Below, piece after piece: positions 22,046 to 33,341 of a stretch of 64,000 bases of DNA. The stretch covers positions 4,934,694 to 4,998,693 of the forward strand of contig NC_052356.1 in the NCBI RefSeq assembly GCF_009727055.1. Reading direction: 5' to 3'. Made by a program: the position numbers and the translations under genes. Numbering within the stretch: the first letter of the stretch is position 1; each line of letters opens with the position of its first letter. Below the pieces are notes generated by a model that was not told the DNA's origin, searched no databases, and worked only from the letters and a program-made list of their open reading frames with translations. This stretch comes from Benincasa hispida. Lineage: Eukaryota > Streptophyta > Magnoliopsida > Cucurbitales > Cucurbitaceae.

Positions 22046-24002
22046 TATTAGAAGATGTGACTAGACAACTTACTGATAACAATCTTGTTCTTGAGCAGGA
22101 GAGCCTTAGTTTTCAATCTGAGGTTGGAGCTGATCTTTAGAGTTTGAGAGACTTAGTCACTCAATCTTCTGATTCAATTGAGAGAGGATGTGAATCCCTG
22201 TTACTCACATCTTATGGTAATACCAAGACGTGCAACGATGAGGTAACCTATGTTGATATCGAGGATGAGTTGGAAGATAGCATGCCATGTCTAGAACCAA
22301 TTTGTGAGGATGACGAAGAATCTGAGCCTAAAACCATCGATTTTCAAGTGATGGAGTTAGAGGTAGAAAAACCTCGCCTTATTCCACCCTCTGGTATATC
22401 TTTTTTTTTTTTTTTTGGTTTTGTTATTCTTGTTCTCAAGAGTCTATTGAGTCTTTTCTTTATTTCGACTATTTTGGGTTGCTTGAGTCTTTTGATTCTT
22501 TCATTTTCCCTTTTTTTTTTGCCTAATATGAAAAATATCAAATTCGACCTATCTGGTTCTCTTCAAAAGATGCCAAACCTTATAGCCTTATCGGGCTATA
22601 TCGACTCATCTAAGAAGGGCCTAGAGAAACACGAGAATTTCTTTGTGTCTTGACAGGGGATAGATCACGTCGAGCAATCGACGTTAAAAATTTGCCCTTC
22701 CTAGATGGAGCCAAGTGATAAAAATTTACTGCTTTCTTTATTTGTTTTCTAGACTAGCTTTCTTTTTGTTTTTTTCTTGTTGGGAAGACCTAGAAGAGAA
22801 GAGCATCTTTTTTAGAGGCGAGCCCTACTGCTACACCTAACAAATAGTGCACAAAAACGACTACAAGGGAGGTTTTCTGTTCCTTTATCTTTATTTTCAT
22901 TGGGCTTAAATTAGAGATACATTTGGGACAACGTATCATTTTAAAGGGGGTGGTAGTTATTTAAGCATGTCTAGCAAGTCCTTGAATACCTGAGCTCGGA
23001 CTTTGTGATTGAGTTGCTGATATGATTTTTGTGATGCATATATTGTGATGATGACTTTCTGTGATAGGATTAAAATAACTCTCTATTCGATCTGTTTAGG
23101 ATTCACAAATTGTATGCATGATTTTGGGCTACATTTAAAATTTTTCTTGATTTCCTTGCATATTTTAAGCACATAGTCGTCTTATTTGTGGTATTGAATA
23201 CTTAGGATTGGATTATTTGGTCTGTATGTTTGTTATCACCTCGAAAGGTCTAAGTGATAGTTGTTAAGTAACTAAAACTCAACTTAGTAATGCATGCTTA
23301 GGTTTTTTTTCAAACTCTTGTATTGTAAAGTAAAAGCCTGTTGTATGGTAAATAAAAGGAGAGCATGTTGTAGAGAAAAAGTAAGTTTGTATGATGTTTT
23401 TGAAGGGAATTAATTCTCTTTCCTAGGGGTGTGATTAACCTGAGGCGGCTATAACACCCATAGTTTCCCTCTGAGCTAAAATGCCCTTAAGAAATGAGTA
23501 AGCTTCGGCAGCTTTGAAGGATATGTTGCTCGTAGTTGGATGTCTTTCATGTAACCCATATAGACAAGCCAAAACTAAGGTGGCATAATCTTGTTAAGAG
23601 TTCCTCTTTTATGTATAATAAAAAAAAAAAAGAAAAAAGAAAAAAAAAAGAAGTTGAATAAAAGTTTGGTTTCCTTAAGTTTTACATTGTTACCTTGAGT
23701 CTAGGGAGCTTAATACTTGGTCCTTCAAGCCAGAGTAGGGGAAAAACGAGTTGAGGGCTGAATAAAACCTTTCCGGGCTAGTAGAGGTCTACGTAGGATT
23801 GACTAAGCGCACACACACACGTAGGGGATAGAGAATTAGTTTTAAATTTCTTGATTAAATGCATGCATTTGAATGACCCTTTTTTTAGAAGAGTTTGTTA
23901 TATTTAGCCTTGAGATTCGAGTTGCTCATTTGCATCATAAGTTTCATGTCTATATTTTGTTCTACCTTGTTCGGGACGAGCAAGAATTAAGTTGGGGGTA
24001 TT
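22046..24002 (+). mobile_element. 3' internal region of a Tat/Athila-like Ty3/gypsy element (T)
   Basis: Contains an ORF (22144-22653), then a non-coding 3' region with the block 'cgtcgagcaatcgacgtta..gatggagccaagtg' that resembles the conserved stretch before the 3' end of Tat/Athila elements. It closes with 'gacgagcaagaattaag' and a purine tract TTGGGGGTA just before an LTR start TGATAG at 24003. That ending is characteristic of this lineage. No reverse transcriptase or integrase is present, so the element is truncated on its left. Confidence 0.6.
22144..22653 (+). CDS. Hypothetical 169-aa ORF in gypsy element T: acidic N-terminus, hydrophobic middle
   Basis: The N-terminal ~80 residues are acidic (EDELEDSMPCLEPICEDDEE). 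Residues ~88-127 are strongly hydrophobic with two likely membrane-spanning stretches separated by a short polar turn, and the C-terminus is soluble. The frame seems open upstream of the ATG except for one TAG at 22138-22140. It lies between the lost pol region and the polypurine tract, where Tat/Athila elements sometimes carry an extra ORF. I recognise no domain. The hydrophobic part begins in a poly-T tract (22400-22416) that makes Phe codons, so the membrane segment could be a by-product of low-complexity DNA. Treat as a possible element-encoded remnant, function unknown. Confidence 0.35.
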   Translation: MRDLVTQSSDSIERGCESLLLTSYGNTKTCNDEVTYVDIEDELEDSMPCLEPICEDDEESEPKTIDFQVMELEVEKPRLIPPSGISFFFFFGFVILVLKSLLSLFFISTILGCLSLLILSFSLFFLPNMKNIKFDLSGSLQKMPNLIALSGYIDSSKKGLEKHENFFVS

Positions 24003-24379
24003 TGATAGCTCTCAAAAGAGCTATTATTCTAAGCTTAATTCAGGCTCATTGTAAGATTTTATGTGTTCATTGCCTTATTTTGTAAGTACTGAGAAATCAA
24101 GAGGTAGAATTAATTATTTGGTGAAGAAGAGGGTCAATTTGAAGAAATTTGGAGGTGATTTTAGCATCCGGGCTTCAAAGGAGAGGAAATTACAAAAATG
24201 TCACTGTCACAGAGTTGCAATGCTCGCTTGACACTTGCCCAACACTATGTAGCGTTGCAAGGCTGCCTAATACTTGCCCAACGCTATAAGGCAAAATGTG
24301 CAGCATTACAATGCTACAAATTTTGACGAAAAAATGTTGAATCTGCGCGCGAGCCTCAAATTTGCACTAGCGTTGCAAC
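24003..24379 (+). repeat. LTR of gypsy element T, left part
   Basis: Begins TGATAGCTCTCAAAAGAGCT after the purine tract. It contains repeated GCGTTGCAA/CAATGCT words. It breaks at 24379 where element A is inserted and should resume at 54982. Confidence 0.65.
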
Positions 24380-26373
24380 TGAAGGAACCCTGGTGACGAG
24401 AACCTTGAGCGGAAGCAGATCGACCAAATTTCATTAATTACCGAATACTAAATTTACAATAAATATAAAAACAGATATGCATTTAAATTAAATTACAGCA
24501 TGCTTTATAAAGAAAAGAGTTCAAGAAATATCACCTTTGAAGAACCTTTCTTCACATATCCTCTCTCGAACAGTTACAAATAGCTTGAAGGCCTTATTCA
24601 AGAATTTCTTCAAACAGAAACCTGAACACAACCACAATGGAGTCCTCGGTATTCTCAGGGTGAGAACTTAGAAGTGGTGGGCTCTTGACTTTTGGTTTAG
24701 AAGGGAAAAGGCTTGAGGTGGAGGAAGAAAAAGATTGAGAGCTTTTTGCCAAAAACACTCAAAGATACAAAACCCTTCTGTAAATTTTCTCAATCGTCCA
24801 ATAGCATTAGCAACAACAAGAAGAAAACATTTTTCTTTTTCTACTTGCCCAAAGTAACCACCACCCATTAATGTGGGTGGAGAGAGGATGGGGAAGGGAG
24901 TTGCAATTCCCCTCCTCCTTATTAAAATAATAATAATATAATATAAATAAATGTGATAACTAACTTATTATATTATATTTATATTATATTATATGTTTTA
25001 TCAAATATAACATATAACCTGTAGTTTTCATATTATATCACATAGAATATAAACTATAGTTTCTTTTATCTTTGGCATTTAATATAAATCATATTTATAT
25101 TAAGTTTAATAACTATGAATCCCATTCATAGAAAATATATTTGAATCTCATTCAAATATTTATTTCTTTCTATTAGGCTATAATGTATCAAATACATTAT
25201 GACAATTATATCACATATAATTGAAACAATTTAATTATATGATATATAATTAAATCCCTCTATTAATTTAAACAATTCAAATTAACCCAAAAATTGATTT
25301 TCAACTAAATCCTTTTGAGCTACCAAGGGGACCTCATGGACCTGTAGCTTGAAGCTCCAACGGTACATGAATAATTAATTAAACTATTTAATTACATTAT
25401 TCACCATCCATTAACTCTCGGGCATTTCACTAAAGACCGACAACTGCACTCTTTGCACTATAGATATATTCCTGTGTCCATTGGATATAACCAATCAACA
25501 GTACGATAACTCTTCACAAATTGTTCGAAAGTACAAATAGGACAAATTACCGTTTTGCTCCTGTAGTTACATTTAACTCATTAAGTACCATTGATCTCTC
25601 TAATGAACAATAGATCATAGTCCTACTATGACTAAACCCCTCTCGAGCTAAGAGAGGGTATGGCGCCATATTGTTTAAGACCCGGAATCAGCTCTTAAGG
25701 GAGAAATTTATGTACTTACCCCTACTTCAGGGAAGGAGTGAATTCCATCTTATGTAGCTGTGTTCCCAGCTCCTCAATCAAACGAATCCCTAAAATGGTA
25801 GGCTTGTTGAGTTGGTGATCTGACCACTCTCACCCATACAAATCAAAGAATCGCCATCATAGGCAGAAGTTCACAACTCACTCAGGATTCAGGTCATGTT
25901 ACATATGGTTATCTTGATGAAATGTAAGTTCTATTATGAACGGTATTATATAATGAGACTAAACATTTCGTGGTCCGGTCTTATACAAACTCCTTTGTAT
26001 AGAATATCCCCGCTCTCATGTTTAATACATGAATGTCAGGGTCAAATCATTTGTAGCACTTTACAACAATTGTAACACCTACAAAGTGGGTTGTACTCAT
26101 AGTGTCACAGGATAAGGTACCCAAACATATCCATCTACTATAGACCATTTAGGTTATCACTTAAACATGATCCACCTGTATGTCTCCACATACATGTTTA
26201 AGTTACAAAGATAACCTTGGATGTTAGTTTATTGGTTTGTGGTTAATGCAACTAAAATATCACATATTTTATAGACAAAGTGAATAAAATATCATGTATT
26301 TTATTGATCACATAAAGAGTTTGTTCATACAATATTTACAAACTATAGAATGCTACAAGATTGTAGGCATCAA

Positions 26374-28558
26374 TGTAACGATCAGACCCCCTAGGACTTA
26401 AGTTAGACCGTTACTAAATACATGCATGCATGGAACTCAAAATGACACTCGGTTATGGCGAAATAAATGCTAACTAAATAAGGTAAATTCAAAAGACTTT
26501 CATTAAATTCAAATACTAAATCAATAGTGGGTACCCATAAATCATAAAGGATAATAAATAAATCTAAAAAACGATTCTTAAAAGTAAGTTTTAAACATCA
26601 AAACTAAAAATTAAGAGAAACATGAAAAGAACTTTAAATCTCATGAGCAGAAGCGTAAAAACTAGTCCTAGTGGCTCGATCACGAATTCCGCTTGTCCAT
26701 CGCTGATGCATCTCTAACCTTACCTGAAACAATAACATGAGAAAGAATGAGTATAAAATACTCAGTAAGTAACCCCACTATTGGGGTCAGGCTGGGCATC
26801 TATGTCCTCTAGATACCCACCTCTGGTGAAACATATAAACTGCTCTAGTCCTCATGAGACACAGATATACATGAAATAAGAAGGAGAGTGAGTCCTATCC
26901 TACTGTAGTTAAGTATGCCCACTACCTCTAGTGAATCCCGAAGGAGACACAAACTGGTGAATTCCGAAGGAGACACAAACTGGTGAATCCCGAAGGAAAC
27001 ACAAACTGATGAATCCTGAAGGAAACACAAACTGGTGAATCCCGAAGGAGACACAAACTGATGAATCCCGAAGGAAACACAAAATGGTGAATCCCGAAGG
27101 AAACACAAAATATAATGGGCATCTAACTAATCAGTAAGGTCATTTGTACAGTCTCAACATCATAATCATCACTGTATGAATCTATGATATACATATAAAC
27201 CTCAACATCATGGCTCTACAACAAACACATATACCTCAACATCATGGTTCTACAACATACATGTATACCTCAACATCATCAAATCAAATACAACTATGGA
27301 AGCACATACCATCTCATACTAGCATTCAAGTGTCTATGTGCATAAATTGATAATTCGGATCTCGTAACAAAACATACTTTAATCATGTTATACTATCAAT
27401 CTTTCATACTGTCATTCTGCCATAACCTTTATTTAACAAACTAGCATACATCTAATGCCTTGCCCGTGGGCAGTTCCAGTAGTAAGATTATTTATCTTGA
27501 TACTAGGTCGAACCAAAAAGCAATTGAATCTTTGTGAAATTCTTGAATCCTTAATCAAGCCTAAACATAAACCAGGCTTTAAAATTAATAATTAAGGCCA
27601 AATTCCAAACACCCAAATATTACAAAATATTTCCAGATAACCTTACCTAAGGTGTGGTCCAATTCGAATTCACCTTCCAAACCTCCAATTTTAAGTCCAA
27701 ATAATTAGCAAACCAAACTCTTCTTCATCTTGGATGAAATTCTTGAATCAACTCCCTAATCATAATTTGAAATTAGGCTTACATGATTAAAGCTTGAATC
27801 AAATACATACTTCACTATCAATGTCTCCAATAAATTATCCATATGTAGCTTCGTCAAAAATCAATTCCAGATGACTTTACCAAAGTTTCTCAACAACCAA
27901 AATTAATCCACAAGAGGGTAATCAAAGCATAAAACTTACCAAAACACGCTAAAACAAACTCCAACTTCACTGAACAACACCTCAATACCTTCACAAACTT
28001 GAATCCAACGTTGAAACACTATGGGTATCAACCAATTGATGCCAAAAGTAAATGAGTATTCAAGAATCAATCGAAAACAAACCCAAAAGGCAGAAATCTT
28101 ACCCAAATCGATAGATCCAGTGACAGCAAAAGTGAACGACGCTTGAGCAGTGGTGAATGGAGGTCATGAAGAAGAAACTGACGTGGCGGCTTTGGGCGGC
28201 ATCGGAAGGGCTCACGAACGTGAGGAAGAAAAGGGGGGTGGGGTTTGACTTTTTATAAAAAAACAAAAACAATAATAATAATAATAAAACAAAAAAGGAA
28301 GTACATATAATTACATTTAATTCTTTTCCGTTTTATACCATTAAATTCCTTTCCGTTTCAAAAGAAAATTAATTCCTGCCATTAATTTTCCATTTGAATT
28401 TCAAATTGAATAATTTCACACCAACAATTAAATTCTCGCACTTATACTTGAAGTCCAAAATTCCAAAAATGCCCTCCAACTAATAACAATTACTGAAATT
28501 CCAAATAATGAAGTTATTGAAATTACATTATTACTAAAAAAAAATGCGGGGTGTTACA
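26374..28558 (-). repeat. Solo Ty3/gypsy-type LTR, family H (copy H2)
   Basis: 2,185 bp. The reverse complement starts TGTAACACCCCGC and ends GATCGTTACA. A perfect 5-bp target-site duplication, ATCAA, lies at 26369-26373 and 28559-28563. There is no internal region, so it is a solo LTR. It carries the reversed 25-27 bp tandem repeat (about 26932-27112, seven units) and matches H1 over the right half. Confidence 0.92.
26932..27112 (-). repeat. 25-27 bp tandem repeat in LTR H2 (seven units)
   Basis: Units read GGTGAATCCCGAAGG then AAACACAAACT on the plus strand, the reverse complement of the H1 units. Overlapping ORFs of 64-87 aa in three minus frames are produced by the repeat and are not genes. 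Confidence 0.8.
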
Positions 28559-28571
28559 ATCAATCCCAACA

Positions 28572-29659
28572 ATCTTCCATTTGACCTAAAGCTAGTGAAG
28601 TGTACAATATATTGAAAATACAAAGTACATAAATAATAAACTAGGGCATAACACGCCCAGTACAATATCTCCCACTTGCCTTAGTCTAGCCATGGTATGT
28701 CCCATAGACCCATACTTTACAGGTGACCCTCAAACACTGTAGCCGTGAGGACCTTCGTAAACGGATCAGCAACGTTGTGCTCCGAAGCTATCTTCATGAT
28801 AATCACGTCCCTTCGATGCACAATCTCTCAGTTGAGATGATACTTTCGTTCTATGTGCTTGTCGCGCTTATGACTCCTAGGCTCTTAGACCCCAACACCA
28901 CTATTATCACAATAAAATGTATGGGCTTTGACATGTTTGGAACAACTTCCAGATCAGTCAAGAATTCCTTGATCCAAATGGCCTCCTTAGCAGCTTCACA
29001 AACTGCTACTTACTCAGCCTCCATGTGGAGTCAGCGATGCACCCCTACTTGGAGCTTCGCCATACTACTGCCCCTCCGTTGAAAGTGAACACTGATCCTG
29101 ATGTGGATTTCCTAGAATCCTTATCAGTCTGAAAATTAGAGTTTGTGTATCTCGTAAGGATCAAATCCTTCGAACCATACACAAGCATATAGTCTCTCGT
29201 TCTCTGTAGATACTTGAGGATGTTCTTAATGGCTGTCTAGTGACCTAACCCTCGATTAGATTGATATATATTGACTATCCCCACTGCATAGCAAATGTCA
29301 AATCTAGTACATAACATCGCATACATCAAACTACCCACGACAGATGAATAGGGGATATGTCTCATCTCCTCAACCTCTTGAGGTGTCTTAGGAAAATTTT
29401 CCTTAGATAATGTAACTCCGTACCTGAAAGGCAATAAGCTCCTTTTGGAGTTCTGCATCGAACACTTGATAAACATGTTGTCAATATACATGCTTGAGAT
29501 AGTACTAGCATTTTGTTCTTTCGATCTCAAAAGATCTGAATACCCAGAACAAACTGAGCCTTTCCCAAATCTTTCATTTGGAATTGGGTCGCTAGCCAGG
29601 TCTTAATTGTAGTTAGTAAACCTACATCTTTTTCAATGAGTAGGATATCATTTACATAT
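28572..29659 (-). pseudogene. Element A pol remnant: RT C-terminus and RNase H
   Basis: Minus strand. From 29659 downward it encodes the RT stretch DILLIEKDVG, then the block at 29237-29530 with SLMYAMLCTRFDICYAVGIV (copia RT/RNase H connection), then decayed RNase H in which the 'ADPFT' C-terminal region is only recognisable in broken frames. A polypurine-like tract precedes the 3' LTR at about 28572-28590. Stops and frameshifts are frequent. The first part of the RT lies across insertion A2 at 35424 and above. Confidence 0.75.
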
Positions 29660-30528
29660 TGAAGGATCTCTTACCGAAGAGTTCTATGAGCGCGTTCGGA
29701 TCGCTGCAATTTCATAGTGACTGAAATACAATAATATACATTCAAACGCACAGTTATGCAAACAAATCATAATTAATGGCATGCTTTGAATAAGAAATAA
29801 ACGAGGGAGTGAGTTACCATACCAGTTGAAGACGTTCTTCAAACTTCGGAACTCAATGCAACGGAAAACTCTACCCGATCAACCAACACCCGAATAATCG
29901 AACGAACACGAACGCTGCGGGGATGACACCATTAGAAAAGAGCCTCAGGTATTTTCAGAGTGAGAACCCAAAGCGTAGTCTTTGGTGAATTTGGTAGAGG
30001 AAGGAGGAAGACCAGATCGTGTAGGCGATAAGTGATGGCATGTAGAAATGCATGTCATCTTAGGCCTTTTACTTAGAATTATGAAGGTTTTTAGACAGAA
30101 TATGCAGCAATCATATTAAGAATTCACGATAAAAAGAGTTTGCATCGATCAGCATGTCGAATCTCAGCTAACCCGTTATTTTGCATTAATTATGCGTTCA
30201 ATGTTCTATTTTTGTTGTTAATGCAGGAAATGAATGCAAACGCGGAAATCGGACCACCGCATAGACGACCGCATGTGGAGAAACTCTTCATCGCAAGGCA
30301 AACACATTATATCAACGCATGGGTGTTGCGGTGATCAGTCGAATGTGTCCATTGCATGGGGATTGCGCTTGTCAGGCGATTGTGGTCATCATGTGGAGTT
30401 ACGATATTAAGCAAATGCGGCCATTGAATGATTGCGGCTATGTGACAACACAAACTAATGAGATCAACGCAAGGTAGGTGGAATGAACGCATCAACGCAT
30501 CTACCTCGAGAAAATCCAAAGCTAATGC

Positions 30529-30566
30529 CTGTCTCTTATACACATCTAGATGTGTATAAGAGACAG
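30529..30566. other. Tn5/Nextera junction adapter (assembly contamination)
   Basis: 38 bp: CTGTCTCTTATACACATCT followed by its own reverse complement AGATGTGTATAAGAGACAG. This is the Tn5 mosaic end in the head-to-head form made by Nextera mate-pair circularisation. It translates to VSYTHLDVYKRQ, a known contaminant peptide in databases. It is not plant sequence. Confidence 0.98.
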
Positions 30567-30652
30567 CGATAACACATACTAATGAGATCAACGCAAGGTA
30601 GGTGGAATGAACGCATCAACGCATCTACCTCGAGAAAATCCAAAGCTAATGC

Positions 30653-30686
30653 CTGTCTCTTATACACATCTAGATGTGTATAAGAG
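30653..30686. other. Second, partial Tn5/Nextera junction adapter
   Basis: 34 bp of the same adapter, ending TAAGAG before the sequence changes to TCCTATATTG. It follows a repeat of the 80-odd bp that precede the first adapter (about 30447-30528 and 30571-30652), so a misassembled gap closure is likely. Confidence 0.96.
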
Positions 30687-31042
30687 TCCTATATTGTATT
30701 GTATGACATTTTGAATTAAGGAATTAATACAATCTGTTTTCAATGCATTTCTCTATTCCTTCGACTCCATCTTCATCTTCTTGCTTAGCATCTTTACTTT
30801 CATTGCAACACTTAGTGGGAGTGCTTGGGTATTGCATACTTAGTCATGTGGATAAGGAATATGAAGCATGTAGCAACTCATCGAGAGGTGTGCATTGTGC
30901 GAGTGAGTGAGTAATCTTATTTTCTTAGTGTGAAGCTGTTGCAACGCCTGTCTATAGGCTAACGTATTGCTTGTCTATGGGTAAAGTCAGCAATAATCAA
31001 CTGCTCGGGAGGGTAAATGGTTGGATGCATTAAGCAATGCAT

Positions 31043-31218
31043 GCATTGTTCACTAAAGATAGAAGTAATCTTGCATCAACCAAGTTCATGCGTTTGTCTT
31101 GTTTTATGTTGTGCCCAACACCCCTTTAGAGCATTGTTCACTAGAGATAGGAGTAATCTTGCTTCAACCAAGTTCATGCGTTTGTCTTGTTTTATGTTGT
31201 GCCTAACACCCCTTTAGA
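31043..31218. repeat. 88-bp tandem duplication inside G2
   Basis: Units 31043-31130 and 31131-31218 differ at only a few bases (for example CACTAAAGATAG and CACTAGAGATAG). G1 and G3 have one unit. It could be real or a gap-closure product, given the adapters nearby; the few differences favour a real duplication. Confidence 0.75.
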
Positions 31219-31666
31219 ACTACTCGAGAGAGTCTCTAAAGAAACAACCTAATGGCTCGAGAAAGCTAGGTTAGAATCTAGACTCGAGATAGCGAGATTA
31301 AATTGGCATAAGCAAGAGGTAAAGACTTAGAGATAAGCTCTGTTTGTCAACACTGCATCACATGCACCCTAGGAATAGGTTTGATGATATGTGGTCGCCT
31401 TGTTTGTGTATCATCGCATAGACAAGAATTAGAGGTTTATGTGTAGGCCCTATAGACACCTTTGCACATACATCGCATGCGTTCTAGTATTAGAAGCCGT
31501 AGCATTCATGGCGAGAGGTGGTTTACTATTGTATGTGTGTTGTATGATCGCATGGTTTGTGTTGACAAAGGTTGCCCTTGCGGTCACTCTTAAGGGTTGC
31601 AATGAAAACATCTCTGTATTTTATCTATTTTCCCACACATTTATTTCAAGTCAAGGTTTGTCATAT

Positions 31667-33341
31667 TGATGCGTTATTTTATTAAGTGGGAATACAGATG
31701 ATATATGCTGATGGATTGCGTTGTGCACTCAAGTTTCCCCAGCGGAATTCAAGTGTAAATTCCTCTGAATTTCCTGGTATGTCCAGGGTCGAACACATAA
31801 ACTTGTGAAAATAGATTGCATTGATGATTCTTTTTTTATGAAAACTTTGTGGTAACGGGGAAAATAAATAAAGTGTTTTGTTGTTGATTGCATTTATTAA
31901 AAAGAAATGAATAAATGCAGTGCATTTTTGAAAGAAAGTTGCATTGATAGATGCAATGAGTATGCGATGAACGGATTGAGAATATCTTTAACTAGCGTTA
32001 CTTGGGAATGTGTCAGGCTATGCAATCATGTTACTACCATGCACAGCAAGTCATTTTTCAATGTAAATGCGGTGCTCCTAAGTCTAGGACACATGTGTTG
32101 AATGAAAAATATCCATAGAGCTTATCCCTAAGTCTCTACTCTTGTCCTATGCATTGATGCAAAATGCATGAAGCAATGTGACCGTATACAATCATATCTT
32201 ATCGCTAAGATGCATGCAATGCATTAATAACAAATAGTGCTCATTCCTAAGCGCCTATCTCTCGTTTATGCGTTCTAATTTAGTTCTTCCAAACCTAGAT
32301 TCTAACCTGACTTCCCAAGTCTAGATCTTGTCCTTAGACTACCCTCCCGAGTATCCCTAAAGGACGAATGAAGCATACATAAACAAGATAATCGCAAAGA
32401 ATGAAGACTCCCTAGTTGTGCTAGCTAAATGCTTCTCAGCCCATTCAACTAATTTAGCTACTCATGCGTGAATCATAGAGAGTGGATAGATATACAGAAA
32501 GAAATTCCATTCTTATAAATACGTTAAGTACAAAATGCCAATGGAAGTTTAGAGTAGAGAGCCTGGTAGCAATTCCTTGCTAACCGAGGCTTTTTTATAT
32601 TGTAATCTCTATTCTGGCCTAAAGATATTCTTGCTTCTACAGGCGTTGACCCTCTTCCTGTCTTTGAAGCTTCTAGTGCTCTCCTAAGCTTACCAGAATG
32701 ATTTATCGACATACTTTCTTCCTCGCATCCGCCTTAAAACGAAAGAAACTATGAACAGAGGTGTGAACTTGTAAAGTGATGAAGTAATCGACTTCTTAAC
32801 CCCTTCTCTGAAGAATGCACTTGGTATTTATAGAGTTTCCATGGTGAAAGGCGGTTTCTCTCTCCCGGTTGTACAGATGGGACAACTTTAATTCCTGACT
32901 GATGCGCCGGATAATTGTCATCGATAAAGCTTAATATACTTCGTGATCGTTATCGGTTGTCAACTTAATTTGGATCCGACTACCGTCATCTTTCTGTCCC
33001 ATCGCTCTTAATTATCCTTTCACCCGGATACGCCCACCATGTTGCGCTGACCAAGTTGCGGTGATTCTTTTTGGGCGAATGTTTGCGAGCACGATCATCG
33101 TAAAGTCTTGCGGTGAAGTTGCGCTCAACCAATGTATTTCTATGATCGCAATTTCTGCATTGCGTTAATGCATATTCTGCATAAAAATGTAAAGATCAAC
33201 TGCTCTAATGCGTTGGATACATGCGACCGCAATATTATAGAATTTATGCTTAATGGATGCAATTTAACATATTTCATCAACGCAATCCAACATTGTTTAA
33301 GACTTTAATACTATGATAACATGCATTTCTGCCCGTTATCA
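31667..33341 (-). repeat. Solo LTR, family G (copy G4), inverted inside G2
   Basis: 1,675 bp. The reverse complement starts TGATAACGGGCAGAAATGC and ends AACGCATCA. Target-site duplication CATAT (31662-31666) and CGTAT (33342-33346), one mismatch. The inverted TATA box TATTTATAG lies at 32825-32833. It splits G2 between 'cccacacattta..' and 'tctctacctttcatgc', which are contiguous in G1 and G3. It is the innermost insertion of the nest. Confidence 0.8.

Larger units (their letters stand above)
24380..28571 (-). repeat. 3' LTR of element A (split by solo LTR H2)
   Basis: LTR sequence 24380-26373 and 28564-28571, about 2.0 kb after removal of H2. It ends ..TCCCAACA on the plus strand and abuts the polypurine side ATCTTCCATTTGACC. 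It closely matches the 5' LTR 53031-54976, including the run GGTTTGTGGTTAATG and the 'tattttatag.caaagtgaataaaat' block. Confidence 0.85.

Noticed and set aside
30307..30591. 94-aa minus ORF with VSYTHLDVYKRQ
   Set aside because: Translation of the Tn5/Nextera adapter.
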